DNA of 64,000 nucleotides, from assembly GCF_013359685.1 (NCBI RefSeq), contig NZ_JABFMV010000001.1:438858-502857 (forward strand), given 5' to 3'. Each line of letters opens with the position of its first letter. The stretch's first letter is position 1. The translations under genes were made by a program, and so were the position numbers. Below are positions 42,210 through 49,977 of this stretch, piece after piece. The stretch is from Leifsonia sp. C5G2 (GTDB lineage: Bacteria; Actinomycetota; Actinomycetes; Actinomycetales; Microbacteriaceae). The notes beneath the pieces are model-generated. The model saw only the letters and a program-made list of their open reading frames with translations, had not been told where the DNA came from and ran no database searches.

Positions 42210-42282
42210 CGTTGTCCTCATCTCGGGTGTGTGCGGTGCCGGTCGAGTGGCTGGACGCGGGCGTGTGGGGCGCCCCCGCGGC

Positions 42283-43164
42283 TCAGCCGAGCACGATCGA
42301 GCGTGTCAGGTGCCTGGGGTTGTCGGGGTCGAGACCACGGTGTGCAGCGATCGCGACCGCGAGGCGCTGCGCGTCGGCGAGCTCGACGAGCGGGTCGTGC
42401 GTGCTGACGCGAACGGTCGCGCCGGTGCGCTCGATGTCGGCCGGGAGGCTGGGCTCGGCCGGGCCGATGATCCAGACCAGGGAGCGCTCGTCGGCGACGG
42501 CCAGCGGGCCGTGCCGGTAGTCGAGGGCCGGGTAGGACTCCGACCACGCCTGGGCGGCCTCCCGGATCTTGAGCGCCGCCTCCTGGGCGAGGCCGTAGGT
42601 CCAGCCGCTGCCCAGGTAGACGAAGTGCGAGAGCCGCTCGGTGTCGACGTCGAGCGGGAGGGCCAGGGCCGCCTCCGCCTGGTCGGGGAGGCCCGCGACG
42701 TCCTCGCCGAGTGCGGCGCGGGCGAGCAGCAGGAACGTGGTCGGGAAGCGGGTCTGCACCACCGACTCCTCGTCCGCGAAGTCGAGCAGCAGCACGTCGT
42801 CGACGCGGTCGGCGACCGGGGAGTCGGCGACGCCGGTGACGGCGATCGTGCGCACCCCCTCCGGCAGCGCGTCGAGCGCGTCGATCACCTCGGTGGTGGT
42901 GCCCGAGCGGCTGAGCAGCACCACGGCATCGTAGTCGCGCCACGGCCAGGGCTCCGAAGCGTAGGCCGCGTCGGTCATCCCGAAGCCGGCGCGCTCGCGC
43001 AGCGCGGCGAACGACTCGGCGAGGTAGGCCGAGGTGCCGCAGCCGAGCACGAGCACGCGCTGGCCGGGCAGGGTGAGCAGCTCGGCCGCGCGAGCGCTGC
43101 GCGTCTCGAGCGCCTCACGCCAGATGGCCGGCTGGCTGGCGATTTCGCGGGAAGTCAGTGTCAC
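42283..43164 (-). CDS. SIS-domain sugar isomerase/aldose-ketose isomerase (AgaS-like)
   Basis: The protein is about 293 residues with two SIS domains: VLVLGCGTSAYLAESFAAL and VVLLSRSGTTTEVIDAL in the first, HFVYLGSGWTYGLAQEAALKIREAA and SYPALDYRHGP in the second. This matches the AgaS/FrlB/GlmS-isomerase group acting on amino-sugar or ketose phosphates. GTG 43164 has AGGAG eight bases upstream, better than ATG 43185. It is the first gene of the operon that includes the ABC and kinase genes. Confidence 0.87.
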   Translation of the reverse strand: MTLTSREIASQPAIWREALETRSARAAELLTLPGQRVLVLGCGTSAYLAESFAALRERAGFGMTDAAYASEPWPWRDYDAVVLLSRSGTTTEVIDALDALPEGVRTIAVTGVADSPVADRVDDVLLLDFADEESVVQTRFPTTFLLLARAALGEDVAGLPDQAEAALALPLDVDTERLSHFVYLGSGWTYGLAQEAALKIREAAQAWSESYPALDYRHGPLAVADERSLVWIIGPAEPSLPADIERTGATVRVSTHDPLVELADAQRLAVAIAAHRGLDPDNPRHLTRSIVLG

Positions 43165-43265
43165 GTCTGGTGCTCCTGGTGTCATGTGCGGTGCGCCGCC
43201 CGGGTGGTGGGCGTTGATTTATCATTGGCGCACACTGAGCGTTTGACAATAAAGATGTGCAGATC

Positions 43266-43282
43266 GATCATTCAGATTGATC
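43266..43282. promoter_or_regulatory. Probable DeoR operator, copy 1
   Basis: GATCATTCAGATTGATC is an inverted repeat (GATCA/TGATC, 7-base centre) between the divergent SIS and amidohydrolase genes. A TTGACA hexamer at 43243-43248 lies 17 bases before it, so it would cover the -10 region for the amidohydrolase. The same motif occurs upstream of the deoR-like gene. Confidence 0.65.
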
Positions 43283-43319
43283 GTTTGCACAAATCCCCCG
43301 CCGTTCCAGAGAGGTTCCG

Positions 43320-44390
43320 ATGACGCACGCCCCCGCTCCCGACCCGTTCGACCTGCGCTTGAAGGACTGGGCGCCCCGCAGCCAGCTGCGGGCGGCCGCC
43401 ACCGAGGTGGCCGAGCCCGCCTTCCCCGTGATCGATGCGCACAACCACCTCGGGCGCTGGCTGACGCCCGACGGCGGCTGGATGATCCAGGACCCGGGCG
43501 CACTCGTCGCGCTCCTCGACGAGTGCGGCGTGGGAATGGTGGTCAACCTCGACGGGCTCTGGGGCAACGAGGTCACCGCGAACGTCGAGCGCTACGACCG
43601 CGCCCACCCCGGTCGCTTCGTCACCTTCTGCCAGCTGGAATGGGAACGGCTGGCCGAGCCCGACGGCGAGCGGGCGCTCATCGCCTCCCTCGACGACAGC
43701 GCGGCCCGGGGCGCCCGCGGCGTGAAGGTCTGGAAGAGCCTCGGGCTGACCTTCCGCGACGCCGACGGCACGCTGATCTCGCCCGACGATCCGCGGGTGA
43801 TCGCGGTGCTCCGGCATGCCGGCGAGCTGGGGCTGCCCGTGCTCATCCACACCGCCGACCCGATCGCCTTCTTCGAACCGCTCGACCGTCACAACGAGCG
43901 CATCGACGAGCTCGTGGGCGTGCCGGAGTGGTGGTTCGGCGACCGCAGCGTCCACCCGACCTTCGACCGGCTGATGGACGCGCACGCCGCGCTGGTGCTC
44001 GCCTGCCCGGGCACGATGTTCATCGGCGCCCACGCAGGCGGCTCGGCCGAGGACCTCGACCGCGTCGAACGGCTGCTGGCGGCAGCCCCCAACTACACGA
44101 TCGACACCGCCGGGCGGATGGCCGAGCTCGGCCGCCAGCCGCGGCGGTTCGCGCGCCTGGTCGCCTCCTACCCCGACCAGGTGCTGTTCGGCACCGACAT
44201 CTACCCCGTGACGGCGGAGCAGTACCGCCTGCACTACCGCTTCTTCGAGACCGCCGACGAGGGGTTCTCGTACGACCCGGGCAGCGAGGTCCCCGGTCAG
44301 GGCCGCTGGGATGTGTCGGCGCTCGCGCTCGATCCCGCGCTGCTCCAGCGCGTCTACGCGGGCAACGCCCGCCGCGTCCTGAACCTGTGA
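43320..44390 (+). CDS. Amidohydrolase family (amidohydrolase_2) protein
   Basis: The 356-residue TIM-barrel metal hydrolase has the metal-binding AHNHLGRW near residue 40, VLIHTADPIAFFEP, FIGAHAGGS and FGTDIYP with the catalytic Asp. The family covers decarboxylases, lactonases and deacylases, so the reaction is not certain. A deacylation or lactone step in the sugar pathway is possible. It is divergent from the SIS gene over a shared operator and convergent with the aldolase gene. Confidence 0.85.
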   Translation: MTHAPAPDPFDLRLKDWAPRSQLRAAATEVAEPAFPVIDAHNHLGRWLTPDGGWMIQDPGALVALLDECGVGMVVNLDGLWGNEVTANVERYDRAHPGRFVTFCQLEWERLAEPDGERALIASLDDSAARGARGVKVWKSLGLTFRDADGTLISPDDPRVIAVLRHAGELGLPVLIHTADPIAFFEPLDRHNERIDELVGVPEWWFGDRSVHPTFDRLMDAHAALVLACPGTMFIGAHAGGSAEDLDRVERLLAAAPNYTIDTAGRMAELGRQPRRFARLVASYPDQVLFGTDIYPVTAEQYRLHYRFFETADEGFSYDPGSEVPGQGRWDVSALALDPALLQRVYAGNARRVLNL

Positions 44391-44397
44391 CGCGGAA

Positions 44398-44437
44398 CCG
44401 CGTGGTGGCGGCGGCTCAGGCCGCGGCCACCACGCGG
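44398..44437. terminator. Bidirectional hairpin between convergent genes
   Basis: CCGCGTGGTGGC and GCCACCACGCGG pair perfectly, and GCGGC/GCCGC inside extends the stem to 17 pairs with one G-G mismatch and a 4-base loop. It starts 8 bases after the amidohydrolase stop and overlaps the last codons of the aldolase, so it can end both transcripts. Confidence 0.8.
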
Positions 44438-45264
44438 CAGAAGCCGGCCACCAGCTCTGTCATCGCGCGGCGCGCGGTGGCCGTGTAGCCGCGCGGGTCG
44501 ACCGCGTCCGGCTGCTCGGCCAGCGCGGCGCGCAGAGCGGCGGTGTAGGCGACGTTGAGCGCCGTGCCGACGTTGACCTTCCGGATGCCCGCGGCCACCG
44601 CCTGCGCGATCACGTCGTCGGCGACACCGGACGAACCGTGCAGCACGAGCGGCACCGGCACGGCCTCCCGGAGCCGGGCGATCAGCTCCAGGTCGAGCTG
44701 CGCCGAACGGTCGCGCATCGCGTGCGAGCTGCCGACCGCCACGGCGAGGGCGTCGACGCCGGTCGCCGCGACGAACGACGCCGCTTCCGCCGGGTCGGTG
44801 CGGACGCCCGGCGCGTGGGCGCCGTCCTTCCCGCCGATCTCGCCGAGTTCGGCCTCCACCCAGACCCCGGCGTCGTGCGCGCGGGCGACCACCTCGCGGG
44901 TGGCGGCCACGTTCGCGTCGTAGTCGAGCTTCGAAGCGTCGAACATCAGCGAGCCGATGCCGAAGTCGGCGGCCCGGGGCAGCACCCGCGCGACCAGCTC
45001 GCGGTCCTCGATGTGATCGAGGTGGATGGCCAGCGGGGTCCCGGAGGCGGCGGCCGCCTCCCGGCAGGCCGCCAGCAGGGGCTCCGGCGCGCCCCGGAAG
45101 GCGATCGCGTTCTCGCTCAGCTGCAGCAGCGCGGGCGCCCCGGCCGCCGCTGCACCGGCGGCCACGGCCTCCACATGGTCGAGCGACAGGACGTTGAAGG
45201 CGGCGACGGCGCGACCCGTCCCGACCGCGGCCGAGAGCAGTTCCGCCGTGCCCGCCGGGCTCAT
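44416..45264 (-). CDS. Class II ketose-bisphosphate aldolase (KbaY/GatY-like)
   Basis: The 282-residue enzyme has the class II aldolase signatures AFNVLSLDHVEAV, LAIHLDHIED (metal His), EAELGEIGGKDG, LVLHGSSGVADD and IRKVNVGTALN. It should cleave tagatose 1,6-bisphosphate or fructose 1,6-bisphosphate to triose phosphates. Its ATG overlaps the GH4 stop (ATGA). With the LacC-like kinase it would complete a tagatose-type route. Confidence 0.88.
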   Translation of the reverse strand: MSPAGTAELLSAAVGTGRAVAAFNVLSLDHVEAVAAGAAAAGAPALLQLSENAIAFRGAPEPLLAACREAAAASGTPLAIHLDHIEDRELVARVLPRAADFGIGSLMFDASKLDYDANVAATREVVARAHDAGVWVEAELGEIGGKDGAHAPGVRTDPAEAASFVAATGVDALAVAVGSSHAMRDRSAQLDLELIARLREAVPVPLVLHGSSGVADDVIAQAVAAGIRKVNVGTALNVAYTAALRAALAEQPDAVDPRGYTATARRAMTELVAGFCRVVAAA

Positions 45265-46604
45265 CGGCCTGCGCCGGCGCCGGCCCCCACCGGAGCCGGG
45301 ACCTCCAGCGTGCCGCCGAGCGCCACGGGCAGAAGGGCGGAGTGCCTCTCGGTGAGCTCGTCGCAGAGCGCCCAGATCTGCTCCGGCGTGAGCGACGACG
45401 ACGCGTTCGGGTCGGTCAGCACCGCACGCCGCACCAGCTCCGGGTCGCCCGTGCGGGCCGCCTCGATCGCGAGCTCCGCCACCGAGAGATAGGTGCGGTT
45501 GAGCGCGGCACCCTGCACCGGGATCGCGCCGAACGGCAGCGGGTGCACGCCGTCCGCGTCCACCCGGCTCGGCACCTCGACGACGGCCCCCTGCGGGAGG
45601 TTGTCGATCAGCCCGTGGTTCACGACGTTCGCGTGGATGGTGCGCTCGGTGCCCGTGAGGATCGAGTGGATGACCTGCGGGGCGTACTCGGCGGCGCCCT
45701 CCTCCAGCTCCAGCGCCTCCCCGGCGGCGAGCGCGGCCTTGGCGTGCTCGAACTCGGCCACGTTCTCCTCCGAGATGCCGACGTACTCGAGCGGACGCAG
45801 CCGGAAGCGCTCGATCTGCTCCGGCGAGCGCAGGAACCAGTCCAGGTACTCGGACGAGTGCTCGCTCGTCTCGGTCGGGTAGTAGCCGATGCGGGTGAAG
45901 ATCTCGACGCGCACGCGGCGGCGCAGCTCCGGGTCGCGCTCGATCGCCTCGCGCAGGCGCGGGTACAGGTCCTCCCCGTCGCGCGACCACTCGACCAGCC
46001 AGGCCTGGTGGTTGACCCCGGCGGCGCGGTAGTGGGTGCCCTCCAGCGGCACGCCGATCAGCTCGCAGAGGTCGTGCACGGTCCAGTAGACGCTGTGGCA
46101 CAGGCCGACGGTCTTGATGCTCGGGGCGACCACCGACATCCACCAGACGTTCATGGCCATCGGGTTGGTGTAGTTGAGGAACCACGCGTCCGGGCAGAGT
46201 TCGAGCATGTCGGCGGCGATGCCGGACAGCACGGGGAACGTGCGCAGGCCGCGGAACACGCCGCCGACGCCGGTCGTGTCACCGATGGTCTGCAGGAGGC
46301 CCGCGGCGGCCGGGACCTCGAGGTCGACACGGGTGGCGTCGATGCCGCCCACCTGGATCATGTTGATCACGAAGTCGGCGCCGCGCAGCGCCTCACGGCG
46401 GTCGAGCGTCGCGGTGATGCTCGCGGTGCGGCCGAAGCGGCCGGCGACCTGCTCCGCGGTGCCGCGCGCCACCTCCAGTCGCTCGGCGTCGATGTCGTGC
46501 AGCACGATGTCGAGCACGGGGAGGTCGTCGAAGCGGTACAGGTCGGCGAGCAGCTGACGCGTGAAGACCACGCTGCCCGCACCGAGGAAGACAATCTGAG
46601 GCAT
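45261..46604 (-). CDS. Glycoside hydrolase family 4 (alpha-galactosidase-like)
   Basis: The 447-residue enzyme has the NAD-binding start IVFLGAGSVVFTRQLLADL, then INMIQVGG, FLNYTNPMAMNVWW, GLCHSVYWTVHDL (metal-binding Cys and His region) and AGVNHQAWLVEW. GH4 enzymes use NAD+ and Mn2+ in a redox elimination mechanism, and the CHS/VNH pattern is that of the MelA-like alpha-galactosidase/uronidase branch. It acts in the cytosol on the imported glycoside. It is divergent from the DeoR gene. Confidence 0.88.
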   Translation of the reverse strand: MPQIVFLGAGSVVFTRQLLADLYRFDDLPVLDIVLHDIDAERLEVARGTAEQVAGRFGRTASITATLDRREALRGADFVINMIQVGGIDATRVDLEVPAAAGLLQTIGDTTGVGGVFRGLRTFPVLSGIAADMLELCPDAWFLNYTNPMAMNVWWMSVVAPSIKTVGLCHSVYWTVHDLCELIGVPLEGTHYRAAGVNHQAWLVEWSRDGEDLYPRLREAIERDPELRRRVRVEIFTRIGYYPTETSEHSSEYLDWFLRSPEQIERFRLRPLEYVGISEENVAEFEHAKAALAAGEALELEEGAAEYAPQVIHSILTGTERTIHANVVNHGLIDNLPQGAVVEVPSRVDADGVHPLPFGAIPVQGAALNRTYLSVAELAIEAARTGDPELVRRAVLTDPNASSSLTPEQIWALCDELTERHSALLPVALGGTLEVPAPVGAGAGAGR

Positions 46605-46666
46605 GCTGCGATCCTGCGATACGGTGTGCGGTCCGCGCAACGAAATGAGCGATTCGGGGCTAAAGT

Positions 46667-46683
46667 GATCAAGCAGATTGATT
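46667..46683. promoter_or_regulatory. Probable DeoR operator, copy 2
   Basis: GATCAAGCAGATTGATT matches copy 1 at 43266-43282 in GATCA, CAGATTGAT and overall length, differing at three positions. It lies between the GH4 and DeoR starts. The shared motif links both divergent promoters to one regulator. Confidence 0.65.
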
Positions 46684-46725
46684 GCTTTGCTGTTCGCTTG
46701 ACGTTCGGCCCACCGAGAGGACCCC

Positions 46726-47541
46726 ATGGCCGCCCCCAGCGCCGAATCCCTGATCGCCCGCGTCACCTCCGGGCGACGCGCCCAGCGCATGGTGTCCATC
46801 CTCGACCTCGTCTCGGAGCGCGGAACGATCGGCCTCGCCGAGCTCTCCGAGACGCTCGGCATCTCGGCGGCGACCGCACGCCGCGACCTGTCCGACCTCG
46901 CCGACCAGCACCTGATCGTGCGCACCCACGGTGGCGCCTCCGCAGTGGAGCAGGGCCGCGAGATCCCGGTGGCGCTGCGGGACACGCGGTTCCAGGAGGC
47001 CAAGCGGCTGATCGCGAAGGCGATGGTGCGGCGGCTGCCCGCAGAGCGGTACGTCGTCGCCCTTTCCGGCGGGACCACCACCGCCAGCGTGGCGCGGGCG
47101 CTCGCCAACCACCGCGACATCGCCGTGGTGACCAACTCCCTCTCGATCGCCGGGCTGCTCTCCGGCTACCCCGGCGTGCGGGTGATCATGACCGGCGGCT
47201 TCCTGCGCCCGCAGTCGCTGGAGCTCGTCGGCGCGCTCGCGGAGAGCACCTTCAACGCCGTCAACGTCGGCACGGCCATCCTGGGGGCCGACGGCATCAG
47301 CGCCGCGACCGGGGTGACGACCCACGACGAGACCGAGGCCCGCACCAACCGCGCGATGGTCGCGAAGGCCCAGCGCACGGTCGTGGTCGCCGACGGCTCC
47401 AAGATCGGCAACGTCGCCCTGGCGCAGATGGCCGAGATCGATCAGGTCGAGATGCTGATCACCGACTCCAGCGCCGACCCCGCGCAGCTGGACCTGCTGC
47501 GGGAGGCGGGCGTGGAGGTCGTCATCGCCGATCAGGAGTAG
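46726..47541 (+). CDS. DeoR family transcriptional regulator
   Basis: The 271-residue regulator has the DeoR helix-turn-helix (IGLAELSETLGISAATARRDLSDLADQHLIVRTHGGA, about residues 35-70) and a sugar-phosphate-sensing domain (VVALSGGTTTASVARAL; VVTNSLSIAGLL; ILGADGISAATGVTT). DeoR members usually respond to a sugar phosphate made by the pathway they repress. It likely controls the GH4/aldolase and SIS/ABC/kinase units. Confidence 0.92.
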   Translation: MAAPSAESLIARVTSGRRAQRMVSILDLVSERGTIGLAELSETLGISAATARRDLSDLADQHLIVRTHGGASAVEQGREIPVALRDTRFQEAKRLIAKAMVRRLPAERYVVALSGGTTTASVARALANHRDIAVVTNSLSIAGLLSGYPGVRVIMTGGFLRPQSLELVGALAESTFNAVNVGTAILGADGISAATGVTTHDETEARTNRAMVAKAQRTVVVADGSKIGNVALAQMAEIDQVEMLITDSSADPAQLDLLREAGVEVVIADQE

Positions 47542-47631
47542 CGACTCCTAGCCAGGACGATGCGCCGCGTCGCCACGGCTGAAGGATCGCACTGGAGCAG
47601 TTCCCAATTCGCCGCGGCGTGCCTGGCAGTC

Positions 47632-48363
47632 CTATCCGCCTGCGCCCGCACCGCCGTCTTGGCGAAGTGCCTTCAACTGCGTGCGCATCGCCTTCCTGAT
47701 AATGCTGTGCGACTGCTGGTCTCTCAACTGCTCTTGGTAATTCGAGCCTCCCCGATCAGTGCGTAACCACCGAACAAACGCCTCCGCATCTGCACGTAGG
47801 TCGTCGCTCGAGATTTCATCGCACCACTCCTCGGCAAGATCTGCTTCTTCGTAGAACGCATGAGTCTGCTGCTGAAAATCGTCGGTCGGAACGACGACGC
47901 GCGAACTGTAGTGAACCCAGCGCTGCAGCAACAGGTTCACGCCGAATGGAGAGAGGGACGCCACCCTAGTTGAAAGTTCACCGGGTTTAACAACGTAGAG
48001 ATCGTCAAAGTTAGCTGCGTAGTGGCCGGAGGCATGAGAGGCCAGCTTCAAATCAGGCAGCGGCATCAAGTTGAAGTAACCGGTAGACCACTCCTCCTCG
48101 GATATTTCCTTCCGCCTGGAGACCTCCGCCACAAGCACTTGCCAGCCAAGGTCGACCCCGTTTGTCCGCATTGAGCATGGATGCTGCAACACGATTACAG
48201 ATCGTGACTTCACCTTTCCGGTCTTGCCGGGGAGCTGGAGACCCTCGAAAACGTCCCCCGTAAAGATCGGGCGGGTGGCCGAAACCTCGTCGCCGCGCGC
48301 GCGATAGAGGGAAGCCGTTCGAGGCGCACCCTCCTCGAACGGTGCTTCAAGGTTTCTTCCCAA
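47632..48363 (-). CDS. Unknown protein, third gene of a three-gene accessory cassette
   Basis: The 243-residue soluble protein has no recognised domain. Visible features are SLYRARGDEVSATRPIFTGDVFEGLQLPG near the start, a conserved-looking SRSVIVLQHPCSMRTNGVDLGWQVLVAEV, a central LMPLPDLKLASHASGHYAANFDDLYVV and an acidic C-terminal half (EEADLAEEWCDEISSDDLRADAEAFVRWLR). It starts from TTG with AAGGGG seven bases upstream, three bases after the HTH gene stop. If the HTH protein is an antitoxin, this would be a candidate toxin or effector, which is speculation. Base composition is less GC-rich than the neighbours. Confidence 0.7.
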   Translation of the reverse strand: MGRNLEAPFEEGAPRTASLYRARGDEVSATRPIFTGDVFEGLQLPGKTGKVKSRSVIVLQHPCSMRTNGVDLGWQVLVAEVSRRKEISEEEWSTGYFNLMPLPDLKLASHASGHYAANFDDLYVVKPGELSTRVASLSPFGVNLLLQRWVHYSSRVVVPTDDFQQQTHAFYEEADLAEEWCDEISSDDLRADAEAFVRWLRTDRGGSNYQEQLRDQQSHSIIRKAMRTQLKALRQDGGAGAGG

Positions 48364-48366
48364 GTG

Positions 48367-49026
48367 TCACCCCTTCATGCGAATGGATCGGTTTCCATCC
48401 CCGGCTTCGAACACTTCGAACTCGGACCGATAGTGCTCGCGCCAGTCCGGCTCAAACTGGCTAAGCAGCGACTCGGGATCGGTGTGTCCGCTGGCATATT
48501 CGAACACGAGGTCGGCGCGTTCTCTCGCGTAGAAATCGATGGGCGTGAGCGGAGCTGACATCGTTATGGGCATCTCGAACCAGGATGCGATCTCATCGAC
48601 CATATAGTGACCCGCGATCAGGTCGCATGCAGCCAATAGATTCGCCAATTTCTGCCGACTTTCCCCGGACGCTCTCTCGCCCTTACGCCACTTCTGAACG
48701 GCCGGAACGCTGACCCCAAGCAGGCGCGCAATATCCCTCCAAGCGAAACCCAGATCAGCAAGTTCGCCCAACATTGTTGCGACACTCGACTTCGCTCGAG
48801 TAGCGGCTGCAGTTCGCCACTCGACGTCGTGGGTGCGTTGATGAAGGTCTTGATAGTCCTGATTCAGTACACGAGCCTCGCTTCGGTTACCACCGACCTC
48901 TTCCGTGAGCCGAGCTGCGGTAAGCCTCGTTTCGGTAAGAACAGGCGCAGGAATCGATTCACTGGCTGTTCCCTTCTGAGTCAGCGCACTTGCCACTGCA
49001 GCGTTCCCAACCCCGGAGTTAGCCAT
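48367..49026 (-). CDS. HTH protein with Xre/MbcA/ParS-like architecture
   Basis: The 219-residue protein has a central helix-turn-helix (LGFAWRDIARLLGVSVPAVQKWRKGERASGESRQKLANLL, about residues 92-130). It is followed by a region resembling the toxin-binding part of ParS/MbcA antitoxins (VDEIASWFEMPI then LTPIDFYARERADLVFEYASG) and an acidic tail. The first 80 residues are helical and unassigned. It overlaps the upstream gene by 8 bases and precedes the unknown gene by 3. It may regulate the cassette and bind one of its products. Confidence 0.75.
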   Translation of the reverse strand: MANSGVGNAAVASALTQKGTASESIPAPVLTETRLTAARLTEEVGGNRSEARVLNQDYQDLHQRTHDVEWRTAAATRAKSSVATMLGELADLGFAWRDIARLLGVSVPAVQKWRKGERASGESRQKLANLLAACDLIAGHYMVDEIASWFEMPITMSAPLTPIDFYARERADLVFEYASGHTDPESLLSQFEPDWREHYRSEFEVFEAGDGNRSIRMKG

Positions 49027-49819
49027 TCCGAAGAACTTCCCTTCTAAGTCGCTCTGAGATCATGCTTTCAAATACCCCGCCCACTGGTTTATGGAGAAGG
49101 TCCGCCTGCTCTAGCAAGACGCCTACCTCAAATTCCGGAACTTCCTCCCCGGCCTGCCAGAAGCTGTCTATGTCGAGCTTGAAAAGGGGCCCTGGGGGTG
49201 GGAGCGGCCGCCGCAGGTCGGATGTCGACTGCACCGCGTACTGGTCTTGCGCGCCGTATCTCAGCACTAGTGCAGTATTCTCGGCACCCGAATAGACGAC
49301 CAAGCCTTCGTTGGCCACGGGCGATAGACCCAATTCGCTTTCCACCTCGACCGGGCCAAGCAGAGCCGAATTAATCCACTGATTCCAGTCCGGACGCTGA
49401 CCGCTATTGGCCAGCGGTACTCGAATCTCGTCGATGTAGCGCAGTCCAATGCGATCTACGCCAGCAGGCCGCTCAACGCTAGCTCTCGCCTCAAGAGCAC
49501 GATGGAAGAGGCTTTTCACCCGCTCGTAGCTACCGTATTGCGTTGTCTCTAGTACCAGCGCGTTCTGCCGAACCGTGAGCGCAGTTCGCTTGTCCCTGGT
49601 CGTCCATCGAGGGAGGGACACGACCTGCTGAACCGGCTGGGCAGCTCCTTGAAACTCGACTGATACCTCGCTAATTTCCCCTGGCAACGGGAAGATGTCG
49701 CGAAGCAACCCGCTCATTTGAGTCACCTGTCTGCGATCCAAGGGCTCGCACTGCGTATGCCGAACCTCGACAGCCATCAAGACAATCGGCGCGTTCGGGT
49801 AAACCTCTCGGGCCTTCAC
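49019..49819 (-). CDS. TIGR04255-like protein, first gene of the accessory cassette
   Basis: From GTG 49819 the protein is 266 residues and begins VKAREVYPNAPIVLMAVEVRH, matching the start pattern of the sporadically distributed TIGR04255 family. Further features are GVDRIGLRYIDEIRVP near residue 147 and a C-terminal LFKLDIDSFWQ followed by GGVFESMISERLRREVL. Function of the family is unknown. The open frame runs on to 50044, but that part is out of character and overlaps the conserved kinase leader. The gene is visibly less GC-rich than the kinase beside it. Confidence 0.72.
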   Translation of the reverse strand: MKAREVYPNAPIVLMAVEVRHTQCEPLDRRQVTQMSGLLRDIFPLPGEISEVSVEFQGAAQPVQQVVSLPRWTTRDKRTALTVRQNALVLETTQYGSYERVKSLFHRALEARASVERPAGVDRIGLRYIDEIRVPLANSGQRPDWNQWINSALLGPVEVESELGLSPVANEGLVVYSGAENTALVLRYGAQDQYAVQSTSDLRRPLPPPGPLFKLDIDSFWQAGEEVPEFEVGVLLEQADLLHKPVGGVFESMISERLRREVLRNG

Positions 49820-49911
49820 ACAAATGATGCTACCGAAACTGAAACCGTTTCGACAACCCCGCAGATGGGGTTCAAAACGCCGCGAACCCCTGACCTTAGA
49901 ACACCGACCCC

Positions 49912-49977
49912 TTACCCCGGTCTCACGCCCCCGTCTACCCGGCGGCGGGAACTCGCGGAAACCCGGAAGATGTTGGG
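49912..49977 (+). promoter_or_regulatory. Conserved kinase leader, copy 2
   Basis: This leader matches the 66 bases before the first kinase gene at 55 of 66 positions and holds the same CCGTCTACCCGGCGGCG block. It marks the sharp boundary between the lower-GC cassette and the kinase gene. Confidence 0.7.
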
